Positions 1 through 8,381 of a DNA stretch of 64,000 bases are shown piece after piece. Both the position numbers and the translations under genes were made by a program. Position 1 is the stretch's first letter, and the number at the start of each line of letters is the position of its first letter. Source of the stretch: Mucispirillum schaedleri ASF457 (GTDB lineage Bacteria > Chrysiogenota > Deferribacteres > Deferribacterales > Mucispirillaceae); NCBI RefSeq assembly GCF_000487995.2, contig NZ_CP097562.1, forward strand, positions 62,001-126,000, in the 5' to 3' direction. The notes under the pieces were generated by a model. That model had not been told where the DNA came from. It saw only the letters and a list, made by a program, of their open reading frames with translations, and did no database searches.

Positions 1-69
1 GCTGTAAATTAAATTATTTTAAGTTATATATAATTCATATTTTTAATCAGTTTTGTAAAATAAACAGTC

Positions 70-447
70 TTACTTTTCAATAAATTTTAAATCACCTATT
101 CTTAATTCTTTATTACTTACACTTAATTTGTTAGAAGCCTGCAGGCTTTTAATATAATCTTCTTCTATTTTCATAATATTTGCAGGTCCGCCCATACGAG
201 TTCTACCAATATCTGTAATAACAATTTTGTTGTCATTTATTTCTATATTACCAAAATAATTATTAACTCCAGCAAATCCGCTGAATCTGTTTCCGGAGAA
301 AGTAATTGTTATTTCAGTATTTTTGTATGGTGCAGTTAAGTGATATATTTTGCCGTCAGTCTTTTTTAATTCATCTGTAACATCCATTCTGCTTTGGCAG
401 GCTGATACAGTAAACAGTATAAGTATTAATAAAATTATTTTTTTCAT
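70..447 (-). CDS. META-domain-like (HslJ-type) lipoprotein
   Basis: Small exported protein of 125 residues. The N-terminus is a lipoprotein signal: Met-Lys-Lys, a hydrophobic stretch and a lipobox TVSAC with the lipidated Cys at residue 17. The mature part contains GNRFSGFAGVNNYFG and ends with a short beta-rich tail, resembling the META/HslJ fold, in which a conserved 'G.aGCN.y.G' stretch occurs; here the Cys of that motif is Val. META proteins are outer-membrane or periplasmic lipoproteins tied to stress or novobiocin resistance in E. coli, but no reaction is known. It stands alone, divergent from dut. The lipoprotein nature is clear; the family assignment is by eye. Confidence 0.7.
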   Translation of the reverse strand: MKKIILLILILFTVSACQSRMDVTDELKKTDGKIYHLTAPYKNTEITITFSGNRFSGFAGVNNYFGNIEINDNKIVITDIGRTRMGGPANIMKIEEDYIKSLQASNKLSVSNKELRIGDLKFIEK

Positions 448-622
448 TTTTTTACCTCATTGTAATAATACTTAATTATAACCTATGTTTTTTTAAATAC
501 AATATTTTTATTGATAAATTTTATGACAATAAGAAATATATAATTGTTATATTAATTTACTTGATTTTTTTATAATTATACTAGATAATAATTTTGCATA
601 ATTTAAAAATAATGGTTAATTA
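448..622. promoter_or_regulatory. divergent intergenic region with candidate dut promoter
   Basis: Gap between the divergent lipoprotein and dut genes. A plausible sigma70 promoter for dut is TTGATT at 561-566, a 17-bp spacer, and GATAAT at 584-589. The rest is A+T-rich with nothing further that I can support. Confidence 0.45.
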
Positions 623-1057
623 ATGGATATTATAAATATCAATATAATTGCAGAAGAAGACTGTTTAATACCATCTTATGAAACTGCAGGAGCAAGTGGT
701 GCTGATTTAAAATCAAAAGAAGATGGTATATTAAAGTCTGGTGAAAGAAGGCTTGTAAAAACAGGTGTTTTTATAGAGCTGCCTGCAGGGTATGAAGCTC
801 AGGTTAGACCAAGAAGCGGTTTGGCTTTAAAACACGGTATAACTATGCTTAACAGTCCTGGCACAATTGACAGTGACTATCGCGGGGAAATTGGTGTTAT
901 AATGATAAATCATGGCAGTGAGCCTTTTGTATATAAGAAAGGGGATAGAATAGCTCAGCTTGTAATATCAAAATACAGCAGAGTAGAATTCAAAAACACT
1001 TTATCTTTGACAGAAACTGTCAGAGGTGCTGGTGGTTTTGGTCATACAGGTAAATAA
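623..1057 (+). CDS. dut: dUTP diphosphatase (dUTPase)
   Basis: Hydrolyses dUTP to dUMP and pyrophosphate in the cytoplasm, keeping uracil out of DNA and supplying dUMP for thymidylate synthesis. The 144 residues match the trimeric dUTPase family in length. The five motifs are present in order: ASGADLKS (about 24-31), PRSGLA (63-68), [12 protein letters not shown] (80-91, with the catalytic Asp), DRIAQLVI (108-115) and [10 protein letters not shown] near the C-terminus. Motif 5 normally reads GGFGSTG; here Ser is His, a mild deviation. It is followed 31 bp later by the glucan phosphorylase gene and may be co-transcribed with it. Confidence 0.95.
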   Translation: MDIININIIAEEDCLIPSYETAGASGADLKSKEDGILKSGERRLVKTGVFIELPAGYEAQVRPRSGLALKHGITMLNSPGTIDSDYRGEIGVIMINHGSEPFVYKKGDRIAQLVISKYSRVEFKNTLSLTETVRGAGGFGHTGK

Positions 1058-1088
1058 AATAATATAAATTGCGAAATATGGAGGAATA

Positions 1089-3626
1089 ATGAATATTCGT
1101 GAGTATGAAGTGAAAGTGCAGCTCCCTGCAGAGCTGAAACCGTTGGAAACAATGGCTTATAATCTTTGGTTTGCATGGAACTCTCCTGCAACAGCTATTT
1201 ATAAAAATATTAATGAAAAACTTTGGGAAGAATCTGAACATAATCCACTTGCTGTTATTTCAGCACTTACTATGGACGACTGTAAACGCTTGATGGATGA
1301 TGATGTATTTATGGCAAGTTTAAATGATGTGTATGAAGATTTTCAGCAGTATATGTCTTTACCTCGCTGGTTTAATAAAGCTCATAAAAATGCTTCAGAT
1401 ATGCTTGTTGCTTATTTTTCTGCAGAGTATGGTATACATGAATCTGTTCAGCTTTACTCTGGCGGCTTAGGTATTTTATCTGGCGACCATTGTAAATCAA
1501 CTTCTGATATGGGTATACCACTTGTAGCAGTTGGTTTACTTTATAGAAACGGTTATTTTCACCAGTATATGAGCTCAGATGGCTGGCAGCAGGAACGCTA
1601 TCCATATAATGAATTTTATCTTATGCCTCTTAAAAGAGCAGAAGATAAAAATGGCAAAGAAATTACTCTTGAGATGAAAATAGGCGAAAGAAATATTAAA
1701 ATCAGAGTATGGAAATTAAAGGTAGGTTTAATGGAAATTGTTCTTTTAGATACAGATGTTCCTGAAAACCATCCAGATGATAGAATTATTACTGGTAAAC
1801 TTTATGATGGTGACAGTAATATGCGTATCCGTCAGGAAATTGTTCTTGGTGTTGCTGGTGTTAGAGCATTAGCTGCAATGGGTTTACATCCAACAGTTTA
1901 TCATTTAAATGAAGGTCATCCTGCATTTGTTTCTATTGAGCGTTTAAAACAGCTTATAGAGCAGGGTATAGATATGCGTCTTGCAACAGAAATTGTTCGT
2001 AAAAGCACTCTTTTTACTACTCACACACCTGTTCCAGCTGGGTTTGATGTTTTCAGTATGGACCAAATTAAACAATATTTAAGCGGAATTTATGAGCCTG
2101 TAGGTATAAACTTAAATATGCTTATGAGTTTTGGAAGAAAAGATAGAAGCAATACTGCTGAGCCATTTAATATGGCAGTATGTGGTATTAATCTTTCTAC
2201 ATATAGAAATGGTGTTGCTAAGCTTCATGGTAAAGTAAGCCGTGAAATGTTCCATTCTATGTGGTCTCAGGCTATTTTATCACAAGTGCCAATAGGTCAT
2301 GTAACAAATGGTGTGCATTTACCTACATTTATGTCAAGCGATATGAAAAATATTCTTTCCCGTTATGTATCAGAAGACTGGTCATCTAAACCTTATGATT
2401 TTGATATATGGGAAAAAGTCAACAATATTCCTGATAATGTTTTATTTGATATGAAACGCAACCAAAGGGAACGCCTTGTATCATTTATACGCAGAACTAC
2501 AAAAGAAACTATCCATAAAAATGGCGGCAGTGCAAGTGAATTATTAGCAGCAGAGGATATTTTAAATCCTGATGCTTTAACAATAGGTTTTGCAAGACGC
2601 TTTGCAACATATAAACGCGGTTATCTTTTATTTATGGATGAAGAAAGATTAAAAAGACTTTTCAGCAATCCAGAGAGACCTATTCAGTTTATTATTGCAG
2701 GTAAAGCTCACCCAAAAGATAATGAAGGTAAAGAAATTATTAAACAAATTATACATATAGCTAAAAAACCAGAATTCCGTAAACATATTGTATTTATTGA
2801 AGACTATGATATAGAAGTAGCACGCTATATGACTCGTGGTGTAGATATTTGGCTTAACAACCCTCGCAGACCTATGGAAGCTTCTGGAACATCTGGTATG
2901 AAAGCAAGTGCCAATGGTGCTTTAAACTTATCTATATTAGATGGCTGGTGGGATGAAGGCTTTAATGGCAAAAACGGATGGGCAATTGGTGCAGGCGAAG
3001 AATATCCAGACAACGGTTACCAAGACTATGTTGAAAGTATGGAAATTTATAATATTCTTGAAAAAGATATTATTCCAGTTTTCTATGCAAAAGATAAATC
3101 AGGTATGCCTAGAGAATGGCTGAAAATGGTTAAAGAAAATTTAAAAACAGTGCCAAGCTACTTTAATACATCAAGAATGTTAATTGATTATGCTAACCAG
3201 TATTATGTGCCACTTCATGAACTGCAGAAAGAATTTAATGCAAATAGTTATGAAGAAGCTAAAAAATACCTTAACTGGTATAACCAAATATTAGATAGAT
3301 GGGATGGTGTATCATTTATCAGTTCAGAAGTAGAAGTTGCAAATGGCTTTGTTCCCGGCGAAACAGTAAAATTTAAAGCTCAGATTAATACTAATGGAAC
3401 AGCTGCTGAACATTTAGGTGTATTTGCTGTTGTAGAATATGATGGTGAAAGCGGCAACTTAAAAAACCCTGAATTTATCCGCTTATATCAGGAAAAAAGC
3501 AGCGATATGTTTAGTGAATCATATACATTAACTCGTTCTGGTAAATTAAAAGTTGGATTTTTAGTAACACCATTTCACAGGTTCTTAAAAAATCCATTTG
3601 AATTAAATAAAGCCAAATGGGCATAA
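1089..3626 (+). CDS. glgP: alpha-glucan (glycogen/starch) phosphorylase
   Basis: Pyridoxal-phosphate enzyme that releases glucose-1-phosphate from alpha-1,4-glucans by phosphorolysis. The protein has 845 residues, within the range of the bacterial 'alpha-glucan family phosphorylase' type with a longer N-terminal region. It has the early SAEYGIHESVQLYSGGLGILSGDH block, the NEGHPAF block, a sugar-binding FARRFATYKR segment, and the cofactor site EASGTSGMKASANG, where Lys605 should bind PLP. The start is preceded by GGAGG at the right distance (ATATGGAGGAATAATG). A thioesterase gene follows after 1 bp. pfkA lies nearby, which fits use of stored glucan through glycolysis. Confidence 0.93.
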   Translation: MNIREYEVKVQLPAELKPLETMAYNLWFAWNSPATAIYKNINEKLWEESEHNPLAVISALTMDDCKRLMDDDVFMASLNDVYEDFQQYMSLPRWFNKAHKNASDMLVAYFSAEYGIHESVQLYSGGLGILSGDHCKSTSDMGIPLVAVGLLYRNGYFHQYMSSDGWQQERYPYNEFYLMPLKRAEDKNGKEITLEMKIGERNIKIRVWKLKVGLMEIVLLDTDVPENHPDDRIITGKLYDGDSNMRIRQEIVLGVAGVRALAAMGLHPTVYHLNEGHPAFVSIERLKQLIEQGIDMRLATEIVRKSTLFTTHTPVPAGFDVFSMDQIKQYLSGIYEPVGINLNMLMSFGRKDRSNTAEPFNMAVCGINLSTYRNGVAKLHGKVSREMFHSMWSQAILSQVPIGHVTNGVHLPTFMSSDMKNILSRYVSEDWSSKPYDFDIWEKVNNIPDNVLFDMKRNQRERLVSFIRRTTKETIHKNGGSASELLAAEDILNPDALTIGFARRFATYKRGYLLFMDEERLKRLFSNPERPIQFIIAGKAHPKDNEGKEIIKQIIHIAKKPEFRKHIVFIEDYDIEVARYMTRGVDIWLNNPRRPMEASGTSGMKASANGALNLSILDGWWDEGFNGKNGWAIGAGEEYPDNGYQDYVESMEIYNILEKDIIPVFYAKDKSGMPREWLKMVKENLKTVPSYFNTSRMLIDYANQYYVPLHELQKEFNANSYEEAKKYLNWYNQILDRWDGVSFISSEVEVANGFVPGETVKFKAQINTNGTAAEHLGVFAVVEYDGESGNLKNPEFIRLYQEKSSDMFSESYTLTRSGKLKVGFLVTPFHRFLKNPFELNKAKWA

Positions 3627-3627
3627 T

Positions 3628-4131
3628 ATGAGCGAAAAATTATATCTGCCATATTCTGATGGTTGTTTTGTTTGCGGCCATAATAATATTCATGGTTTGC
3701 AGGTGCAGTTTTATGTGCAGGATAGTAGTGTTAAAGTAGACTTAAATTTTGCACCACATTTTAATAGTTTTCCCCATATAACTCATGGTGGTGTATTGTC
3801 ATCAATACTTGATGAAGCTATGGGGTGGTCTGCTTTTATATTTTCTGATATAGAAACATTTCTTTTTACAAGAGAATTAAATGTTACCTATAAAAGAAAT
3901 GCTCCTATTGGTGAACCATTACTTTTAACAGCAGAATATGTTAGAGCAGAGCGTGGTGGTATGTTTTGTACCAAAGGAAAGATTACTGATAAGGATGACA
4001 AAATAATAACTGTTTCTAAAGGCTTATTCTTTCCTACATCTAAAGAAAAAATGATGGAAACTATACCACATCTTTCCTTTTTAGATGGGCTTGCATATCA
4101 CCCAAAGGCATTAAAATACTGTAAGTTGTAA
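3628..4131 (+). CDS. PaaI-type hotdog thioesterase
   Basis: A hotdog-fold acyl-CoA thioesterase-like protein of 167 residues. The signature HGGVLSSILDEAMGW (about 53-67) matches the PaaI/4HBT catalytic helix, with the HGG turn and an acidic residue on the helix. The N-terminal stretch SDGCFVCGHNNIHGLQ is typical of the subfamily that begins 'CF.CG..N..GL'. The natural substrate cannot be told from the sequence. The gene follows the glucan phosphorylase stop after one base, so it is surely translated from the same message, although no metabolic link is obvious. Confidence 0.85.
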   Translation: MSEKLYLPYSDGCFVCGHNNIHGLQVQFYVQDSSVKVDLNFAPHFNSFPHITHGGVLSSILDEAMGWSAFIFSDIETFLFTRELNVTYKRNAPIGEPLLLTAEYVRAERGGMFCTKGKITDKDDKIITVSKGLFFPTSKEKMMETIPHLSFLDGLAYHPKALKYCKL

Positions 4132-4155
4132 ATAACTAAATATGGTTTATAAATT

Positions 4156-4184
4156 CAGCCCGTTTAAGCGGGCTGATATTTTTA
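4156..4184 (+). terminator. rho-independent terminator after the thioesterase gene
   Basis: The inverted repeat CAGCCCG / CGGGCTG with a short TTTAAG loop is followed by ATATTTTTA. It closes the dut-glgP-thioesterase unit. Confidence 0.8.
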
Positions 4185-4290
4185 ATGCTGTGTATTATTT
4201 TATAATCATTATGTTTTTGATAAATTTATTTATATATTAAATTTTAATATATAAAAATATGTAAATTGTTTTTGTTTGGAGTAATAATAT

Positions 4291-5193
4291 ATGGTATATT
4301 ATACAGAAATTTTAGGAAGATTTGACTTTGTAGAATCAGATATGGAATATATCACATCTATTAAAGAAAATATGCTGCAATATGAAGAATCATTTATAAA
4401 TGATGTATTATCATATCTTCAAAATGATGTATTATTTATGTCAGAATATGGAAATATTATAGATAAATTAAATACAAATAAACTTTCCAGCTGGTATAAA
4501 TCTGTTATTTCTGGAAGACTTAGTGGCTATTTTAGTGAATTTGTAAGTGAATTTAATCTGCAGTATGTTCCAAAAGGTTCTTTTTCAGGAGAGCGAATTG
4601 CAGAGCTATTCAGTTTTATCCGTATATGGTTTCAAAATAAACTGGTAGAAATATGCGAATGTGAATGGGATTATAAAGGAATATTAAATGCATATACAAA
4701 AGTAATAAATGCTGCCATTTATGTTACTATGAACACCTATGTGCCAAGAGATAAATCTACAAGCCACACATCAAAAATGAAAAATACAATACTTGTATGG
4801 TCGGAAAAAGCATCTCTTGTTACTCATTCTATGCTGCTTGTATTTTTAATGATAATGACTTTAGCAGGTGTAGGATTTTTTGTTTGGAGCTTATGGGATT
4901 TAAAAGATGTTGCTCCAGATAAATTATTTGTTACTGCTTTAGGCTCACTGCTTGTTTTATGGGTATTAATAGAACTTATCAACTCAGAAATACAAATGCT
5001 GAAAGGGGATAGGTTTAAGATTAGTATATTTGTTGGTGTAGTATTGATTGCATTTATTCGTGAAGTATTGATTATGACATTAAAACATGATGCAAGTAAT
5101 ACAAACACTATGATACTTATGCTTGGCGGTATTCTTGTGTTAGGTGTTACATACTGGATGCTTGCAAAATCAGAAGAAAGAACAAAAAATTAA
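4291..5193 (+). CDS. globin-sensor-like domain fused to a PsiE-type membrane domain
   Basis: This 300-residue protein has two parts. Residues 1-155 are helical and resemble a globin-coupled-sensor/protoglobin domain; the stretch WYKSVISGRLSGYFSEFV (68-85) lines up with the family's 'HW..LFSGRFDE.Y...V' block. Residues 165-295 hold four hydrophobic segments (about 180-200, 213-231, 246-264, 275-291) with an acidic/arginine pattern (ELINSEIQMLKGDRF, AFIREVLIM) like the phosphate-starvation-inducible PsiE family. By this alignment the proximal heme histidine is replaced by Tyr92, so heme binding is uncertain. It stands alone between two terminators. A membrane sensor of a gas or redox signal is an inference; PsiE function is unknown. 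Confidence 0.65.
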   Translation: MVYYTEILGRFDFVESDMEYITSIKENMLQYEESFINDVLSYLQNDVLFMSEYGNIIDKLNTNKLSSWYKSVISGRLSGYFSEFVSEFNLQYVPKGSFSGERIAELFSFIRIWFQNKLVEICECEWDYKGILNAYTKVINAAIYVTMNTYVPRDKSTSHTSKMKNTILVWSEKASLVTHSMLLVFLMIMTLAGVGFFVWSLWDLKDVAPDKLFVTALGSLLVLWVLIELINSEIQMLKGDRFKISIFVGVVLIAFIREVLIMTLKHDASNTNTMILMLGGILVLGVTYWMLAKSEERTKN

Positions 5194-5200
5194 ATAAAAT

Positions 5201-5231
5201 AAAGGTGAAAATATCATTTTTCGCCTTTTTA
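5201..5231 (+). terminator. terminator after the globin-sensor/PsiE gene
   Basis: An imperfect stem, AAAGGTGAAAAT against TTTTTCGCCTTT, is followed by further T residues directly downstream of the stop codon. It contains one G-U pair. Confidence 0.65.
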
Positions 5232-5654
5232 AAACTTTCTAAACAATCATTTAAAATTTTACAGTTTAATAATATAGACTGAACTATCAAAAAATTTTGT
5301 CATGTAATTATTTTGAGCCTGATTTTTTACAGGCGAAAAATCTAAATTATACATATTGCAGCAGTGCATAATATCTTTCAATTATATATATACTTTGCTT
5401 ATAAAGCAAATTCTGTATGGCCTAATTTACTTTAAATTCTCTTGCTATATTCATTGTGGGTATATGTATAATTTAAACTTGCTTTGCCTGCCTGCTTATA
5501 TTTATTATATATTTCCATTTTATTATTAATAATGATTATAATTTTTATTAAAGTCAATAAAATTGAAATAATGAATAAAATAGCAATTTAAGTATTTAAA
5601 AAAATTTTTTTTTATTGTATATATAATAAAAAATGAAAAAGGATGTAACTGAAT
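5232..5654. other. long non-coding gap before pfkA with inverted-repeat structure
   Basis: About 420 bp without a credible gene. It holds a short stem GCCTG-N8-CAGGC (5317-5334), also found near 46290. It has a perfect 13-bp inverted repeat, AAATTATACATAT (5344-5356) against ATATGTATAATTT (5462-5474), enclosing about 105 bp. Inside lies a tight hairpin TTTGCTT-ATA-AAGCAAA near 5393-5409. A -10-like TATAAT at 5622-5627 lies close to pfkA, but no convincing -35 is visible. It could be a small structured RNA, a MITE-like remnant or a regulatory leader. Confidence 0.5.
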
Positions 5655-6614
5655 ATGAAAAAAATAGGTATTATGACAAGCGGTGGAGACAGTCCTGGTA
5701 TGAATGGAGCTATTAGAGCAGCAGTTAGAGCTGCTATAAACTATGGTATGACACCTTATGGTATATTATCAGGCTATAAAGGAATGATTGAAGGCAGTAT
5801 TTTTGAGCTAAAACATTCTGATGTTTCAAATATTATTAGCAGAGGCGGCACCATACTGCAGACTGCCAGAAGTCTTGAATTTAAAACAGAAGAGGGTCAG
5901 AAAAAAGCTGTTGCTAATTTAGAAAAATATGGCATTGAAGGTTTAGTTGTTATAGGTGGAGATGGTTCATTAAGTGGTGCAAAAGTCCTTGATGAAAAAT
6001 TTGGTATTAAATCTATAGGAATACCAGGCTCTATTGATAATGATATATATGGCACAGATGTATCTTTGGGAGTTGATACTGCACTGAATGTTATTATGGA
6101 TTCTATAGATATGATTAATAATACTGCAAGTTCCCATGGCAGAACTTTTGTTATAGAAGTAATGGGGAGACATTGTGGATATCTTGCTGTTATGGCTGGT
6201 ATAGCAACAGGTGCTGATGCAGTAATTATTCCAGAAGTTGAGCCTGATTTGGCAGGAATTGCAGAAAAATTTAAAAAAAGAGCAGCTGATTGTAAAACAA
6301 GAAATATTTTAATAGTTGCAGAAGGTGCAGGTTCTGCTTATGATTTTGGAAAAAAACTTCAGGAAGCAGGCACATTTGATGCAAGAATAACTGTTTTAGG
6401 TCATGTTCAGCGTGGTGGTTTTCCAACATATTTTGACAGAGTGCTTGGTTCTCGTATGGGTGCTGCAGCTGTAGAAGGGCTTATGAATGGAAAAACTGCT
6501 GTAATGACAGGTTTGCAGGGAAATCAAATAAAATTTGTTCCTTATGAAGAAGTATTTTCTAAAAGGCACGAATTAAATAATAACATAATTAAACTGCTTG
6601 ATGATTTAGCATAA
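5655..6614 (+). CDS. pfkA: ATP-dependent 6-phosphofructokinase
   Basis: Phosphorylates fructose-6-phosphate to fructose-1,6-bisphosphate, the committed step of glycolysis. The 319 residues match the classical bacterial tetrameric enzyme. Seen motifs: GGDSPGMNGAIR at the N-terminus, GGDGSLSGA (the Gly-Asp-Gly form typical of ATP rather than pyrophosphate use), PGSIDNDI with the catalytic Asp, the substrate loop MGRHCGYLA, and GHVQRGGFPT. The start follows a GGATG ribosome site at a normal distance. It is a single-gene unit closed by a strong hairpin that also faces the convergent rpoZ-gmk unit. Confidence 0.96.
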   Translation: MKKIGIMTSGGDSPGMNGAIRAAVRAAINYGMTPYGILSGYKGMIEGSIFELKHSDVSNIISRGGTILQTARSLEFKTEEGQKKAVANLEKYGIEGLVVIGGDGSLSGAKVLDEKFGIKSIGIPGSIDNDIYGTDVSLGVDTALNVIMDSIDMINNTASSHGRTFVIEVMGRHCGYLAVMAGIATGADAVIIPEVEPDLAGIAEKFKKRAADCKTRNILIVAEGAGSAYDFGKKLQEAGTFDARITVLGHVQRGGFPTYFDRVLGSRMGAAAVEGLMNGKTAVMTGLQGNQIKFVPYEEVFSKRHELNNNIIKLLDDLA

Positions 6615-6625
6615 TATAATAAATG

Positions 6626-6655
6626 CCCCTGTCATAAAGTATGGCAGGGGATAAA
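6626..6655. terminator. bidirectional terminator between pfkA and rpoZ
   Basis: A 10-bp stem, CCCCTGTCAT against ATGGCAGGGG with one G-U pair and loop AAAGT, lies between two convergent genes. It could serve both strands, though the U-tracts are poor. Confidence 0.65.
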
Positions 6656-6668
6656 AATAAAATTATGA

Positions 6669-6923
6669 TTAATTATTTTCAGTAGATTTTTCTTTTTCTG
6701 TTTCTTCTGAAATATCTTCTATTTCAACAAATTTTACTTTATTGCGAACAATATCAGTTAAAGCTTTTGATGTTACTTTTTCGCTTGATTTTAAATCAGC
6801 TAAAACAGTAGTTTCATCAGGATTGTTTAATTCTCTGGCACGAAGTGCTGCTAAATGAACAAGTTTAAATCTACTATCCACATTTTTTTGGTTAATTATT
6901 CTTTCAATGTCTAAAAATGCCAT
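6669..6923 (-). CDS. rpoZ: DNA-directed RNA polymerase omega subunit
   Basis: Small subunit that helps assemble RNA polymerase by holding beta-prime. The protein is about 84 residues from the chosen start, MAFLDIERII. The core shows the omega pattern: FKLVHLAALRARELN followed by an acidic C-terminal tail. An ATG two codons upstream (6929) abuts the GGAG ribosome site with no spacing, whereas the ATG at 6923 has 6 nt spacing, so 6923 is preferred. It lies 13 bp downstream of gmk, the common gmk-rpoZ arrangement. Confidence 0.88.
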   Translation of the reverse strand: MAFLDIERIINQKNVDSRFKLVHLAALRARELNNPDETTVLADLKSSEKVTSKALTDIVRNKVKFVEIEDISEETEKEKSTENN

Positions 6924-6936
6924 TGTCATCTCCTTA

Positions 6937-7542
6937 TTATATACTCATAAATTCATTTACATTATTATACTGATTAGTTCTAAGTTTTTCTGCAAGGTAT
7001 ATTCTTTCTAGCTGTTTAAAAGCTTCGTTACTTGCATCATTAATTATTAAATAATCATATTTTTTAAAATATTCAACTTCTTTTTTTGCATTTTCCAATC
7101 TTAATGCAATATTGTCTGCTTTATCAGTGCCTCTGTTTTCAAGTCTTGATTTAAGCTCAGCAAGGCTTGGGGCTGCTATAAAAATAAAAGTAGCAATATT
7201 ATCAAGTTTTTCTTTTAACTGCATTGCTCCCTGTGGGTCAATATCTAAAAAAATATCAATACCCTCATTTAATGCATTATTAATTTGCTGTTTAGATGTG
7301 CCATAATAATTATCATGAACTTCTGCCCATTCTAAAAAGTCGTTATTATCTATCATTTTTATAAAAGTATCTTTATCTATGAAAAAATATTCCTTTCCGT
7401 TTATTTCATTTCCTCTTGGTGCTCTTGTAGTATATGATATAGAATATCTTACAGCAGGATATTTATTTATAAGCATAGAGCATAATGTAGATTTGCCTGC
7501 ACCGCTTGGTGCTGAAATGATATATAACCTGCCTTTACTCAT
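6937..7542 (-). CDS. gmk: guanylate kinase
   Basis: Converts GMP and ATP to GDP and ADP, feeding GTP, dGTP and (p)ppGpp pools. At 201 residues it has the standard length. Seen: P-loop SAPSGAGKST (about 10-19), the GMP-binding YTTRAPRGNEINGKEYFF segment, IDPQGAMQLKEK, and the lid SRLENRGTDKADNIALRL. The start follows GGAGG. It is the first gene of a gmk-rpoZ unit convergent with pfkA. Confidence 0.96.
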   Translation of the reverse strand: MSKGRLYIISAPSGAGKSTLCSMLINKYPAVRYSISYTTRAPRGNEINGKEYFFIDKDTFIKMIDNNDFLEWAEVHDNYYGTSKQQINNALNEGIDIFLDIDPQGAMQLKEKLDNIATFIFIAAPSLAELKSRLENRGTDKADNIALRLENAKKEVEYFKKYDYLIINDASNEAFKQLERIYLAEKLRTNQYNNVNEFMSI

Positions 7543-7610
7543 AAGACCTCCAAATATGTAGGGGTATTTAATTATAAAATAATTAATTAGTCAATATTTA
7601 AATTAATAAT

Positions 7611-8372
7611 TTATAGAACAGGTTGTATAATTTTACTGTTATCATTATGCAGAATATTGTATTCAATGCCATATATTTCTTTTAAAAGACTGTTTGTTAT
7701 TACATCATCTGTTTTGCCGTTTGCTAATATTTCTCCATTTTTTATTACAAGTGTATTTTCTGCAAACCATAAAATATGGTTAGGGTCATGACTGCATGCA
7801 ATAATAAGCTTGCCAGTTTCTGCAAGTTTTTTTAATATTTTCCATATAGTTATTTGGTTATTAAAATCAAGAGCACTTGTAGGCTCATCAAGTATCATGA
7901 CAGGTGCATTTTGTGCAATAGAGCGTGCAATTAATGTAAGCTGTCTTTGTCCACCGCTTAATGCCGTAACAGGTTTATCAGAAATATCAGCTATATTTAC
8001 CATTTCTATTGCTTTTTCAGCTTCAATGTAATCTTCTTTTTTTAAGCCAAATATACCGCCCATATATGGGGACCTTCCCATTAATATCATTTCTCTAACA
8101 GTAAAAGGAAAGGGTGGTTTATGTTCTTGTGGAACATACGATATTAATTTTGCCAGTTTTGAAGTATTTAATTTTTCATAATCTAAATGATTGATTTTAA
8201 TCTGACTGCCTGTATGCTTTAAAAGACCTAATATACATTTAAAAAAAGTAGTTTTACCACTGCCATTTGGACCCATTAAGCCCCACAGGCTGCCACTTTC
8301 TGCATTAAATGATATATTCTTCAAAATATGGTTATTTCCGTAATAGAAATTTAAGTTTTTTATTTCAAGCAT
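7611..8372 (-). CDS. ABC transporter ATP-binding protein (FecE/BtuD family)
   Basis: Cytoplasmic ATPase of a metal-chelate or oxyanion importer. Walker A is GPNGSGKTTF, the Q-loop is in SYVPQEH, the signature is LSGGQRQL, Walker B is VMILDEPTSALD, and the switch His is in ACSHDPNH. From the ATG at 8372 it is 253 residues. That start is preferred over a GTG three codons earlier because AGGTGA lies 6 nt upstream. It directly follows the permease gene and is the last gene of the FmdE-binding protein-permease-ATPase operon. Confidence 0.92.
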   Translation of the reverse strand: MLEIKNLNFYYGNNHILKNISFNAESGSLWGLMGPNGSGKTTFFKCILGLLKHTGSQIKINHLDYEKLNTSKLAKLISYVPQEHKPPFPFTVREMILMGRSPYMGGIFGLKKEDYIEAEKAIEMVNIADISDKPVTALSGGQRQLTLIARSIAQNAPVMILDEPTSALDFNNQITIWKILKKLAETGKLIIACSHDPNHILWFAENTLVIKNGEILANGKTDDVITNSLLKEIYGIEYNILHNDNSKIIQPVL

Positions 8373-8381
8373 ATATATCAC

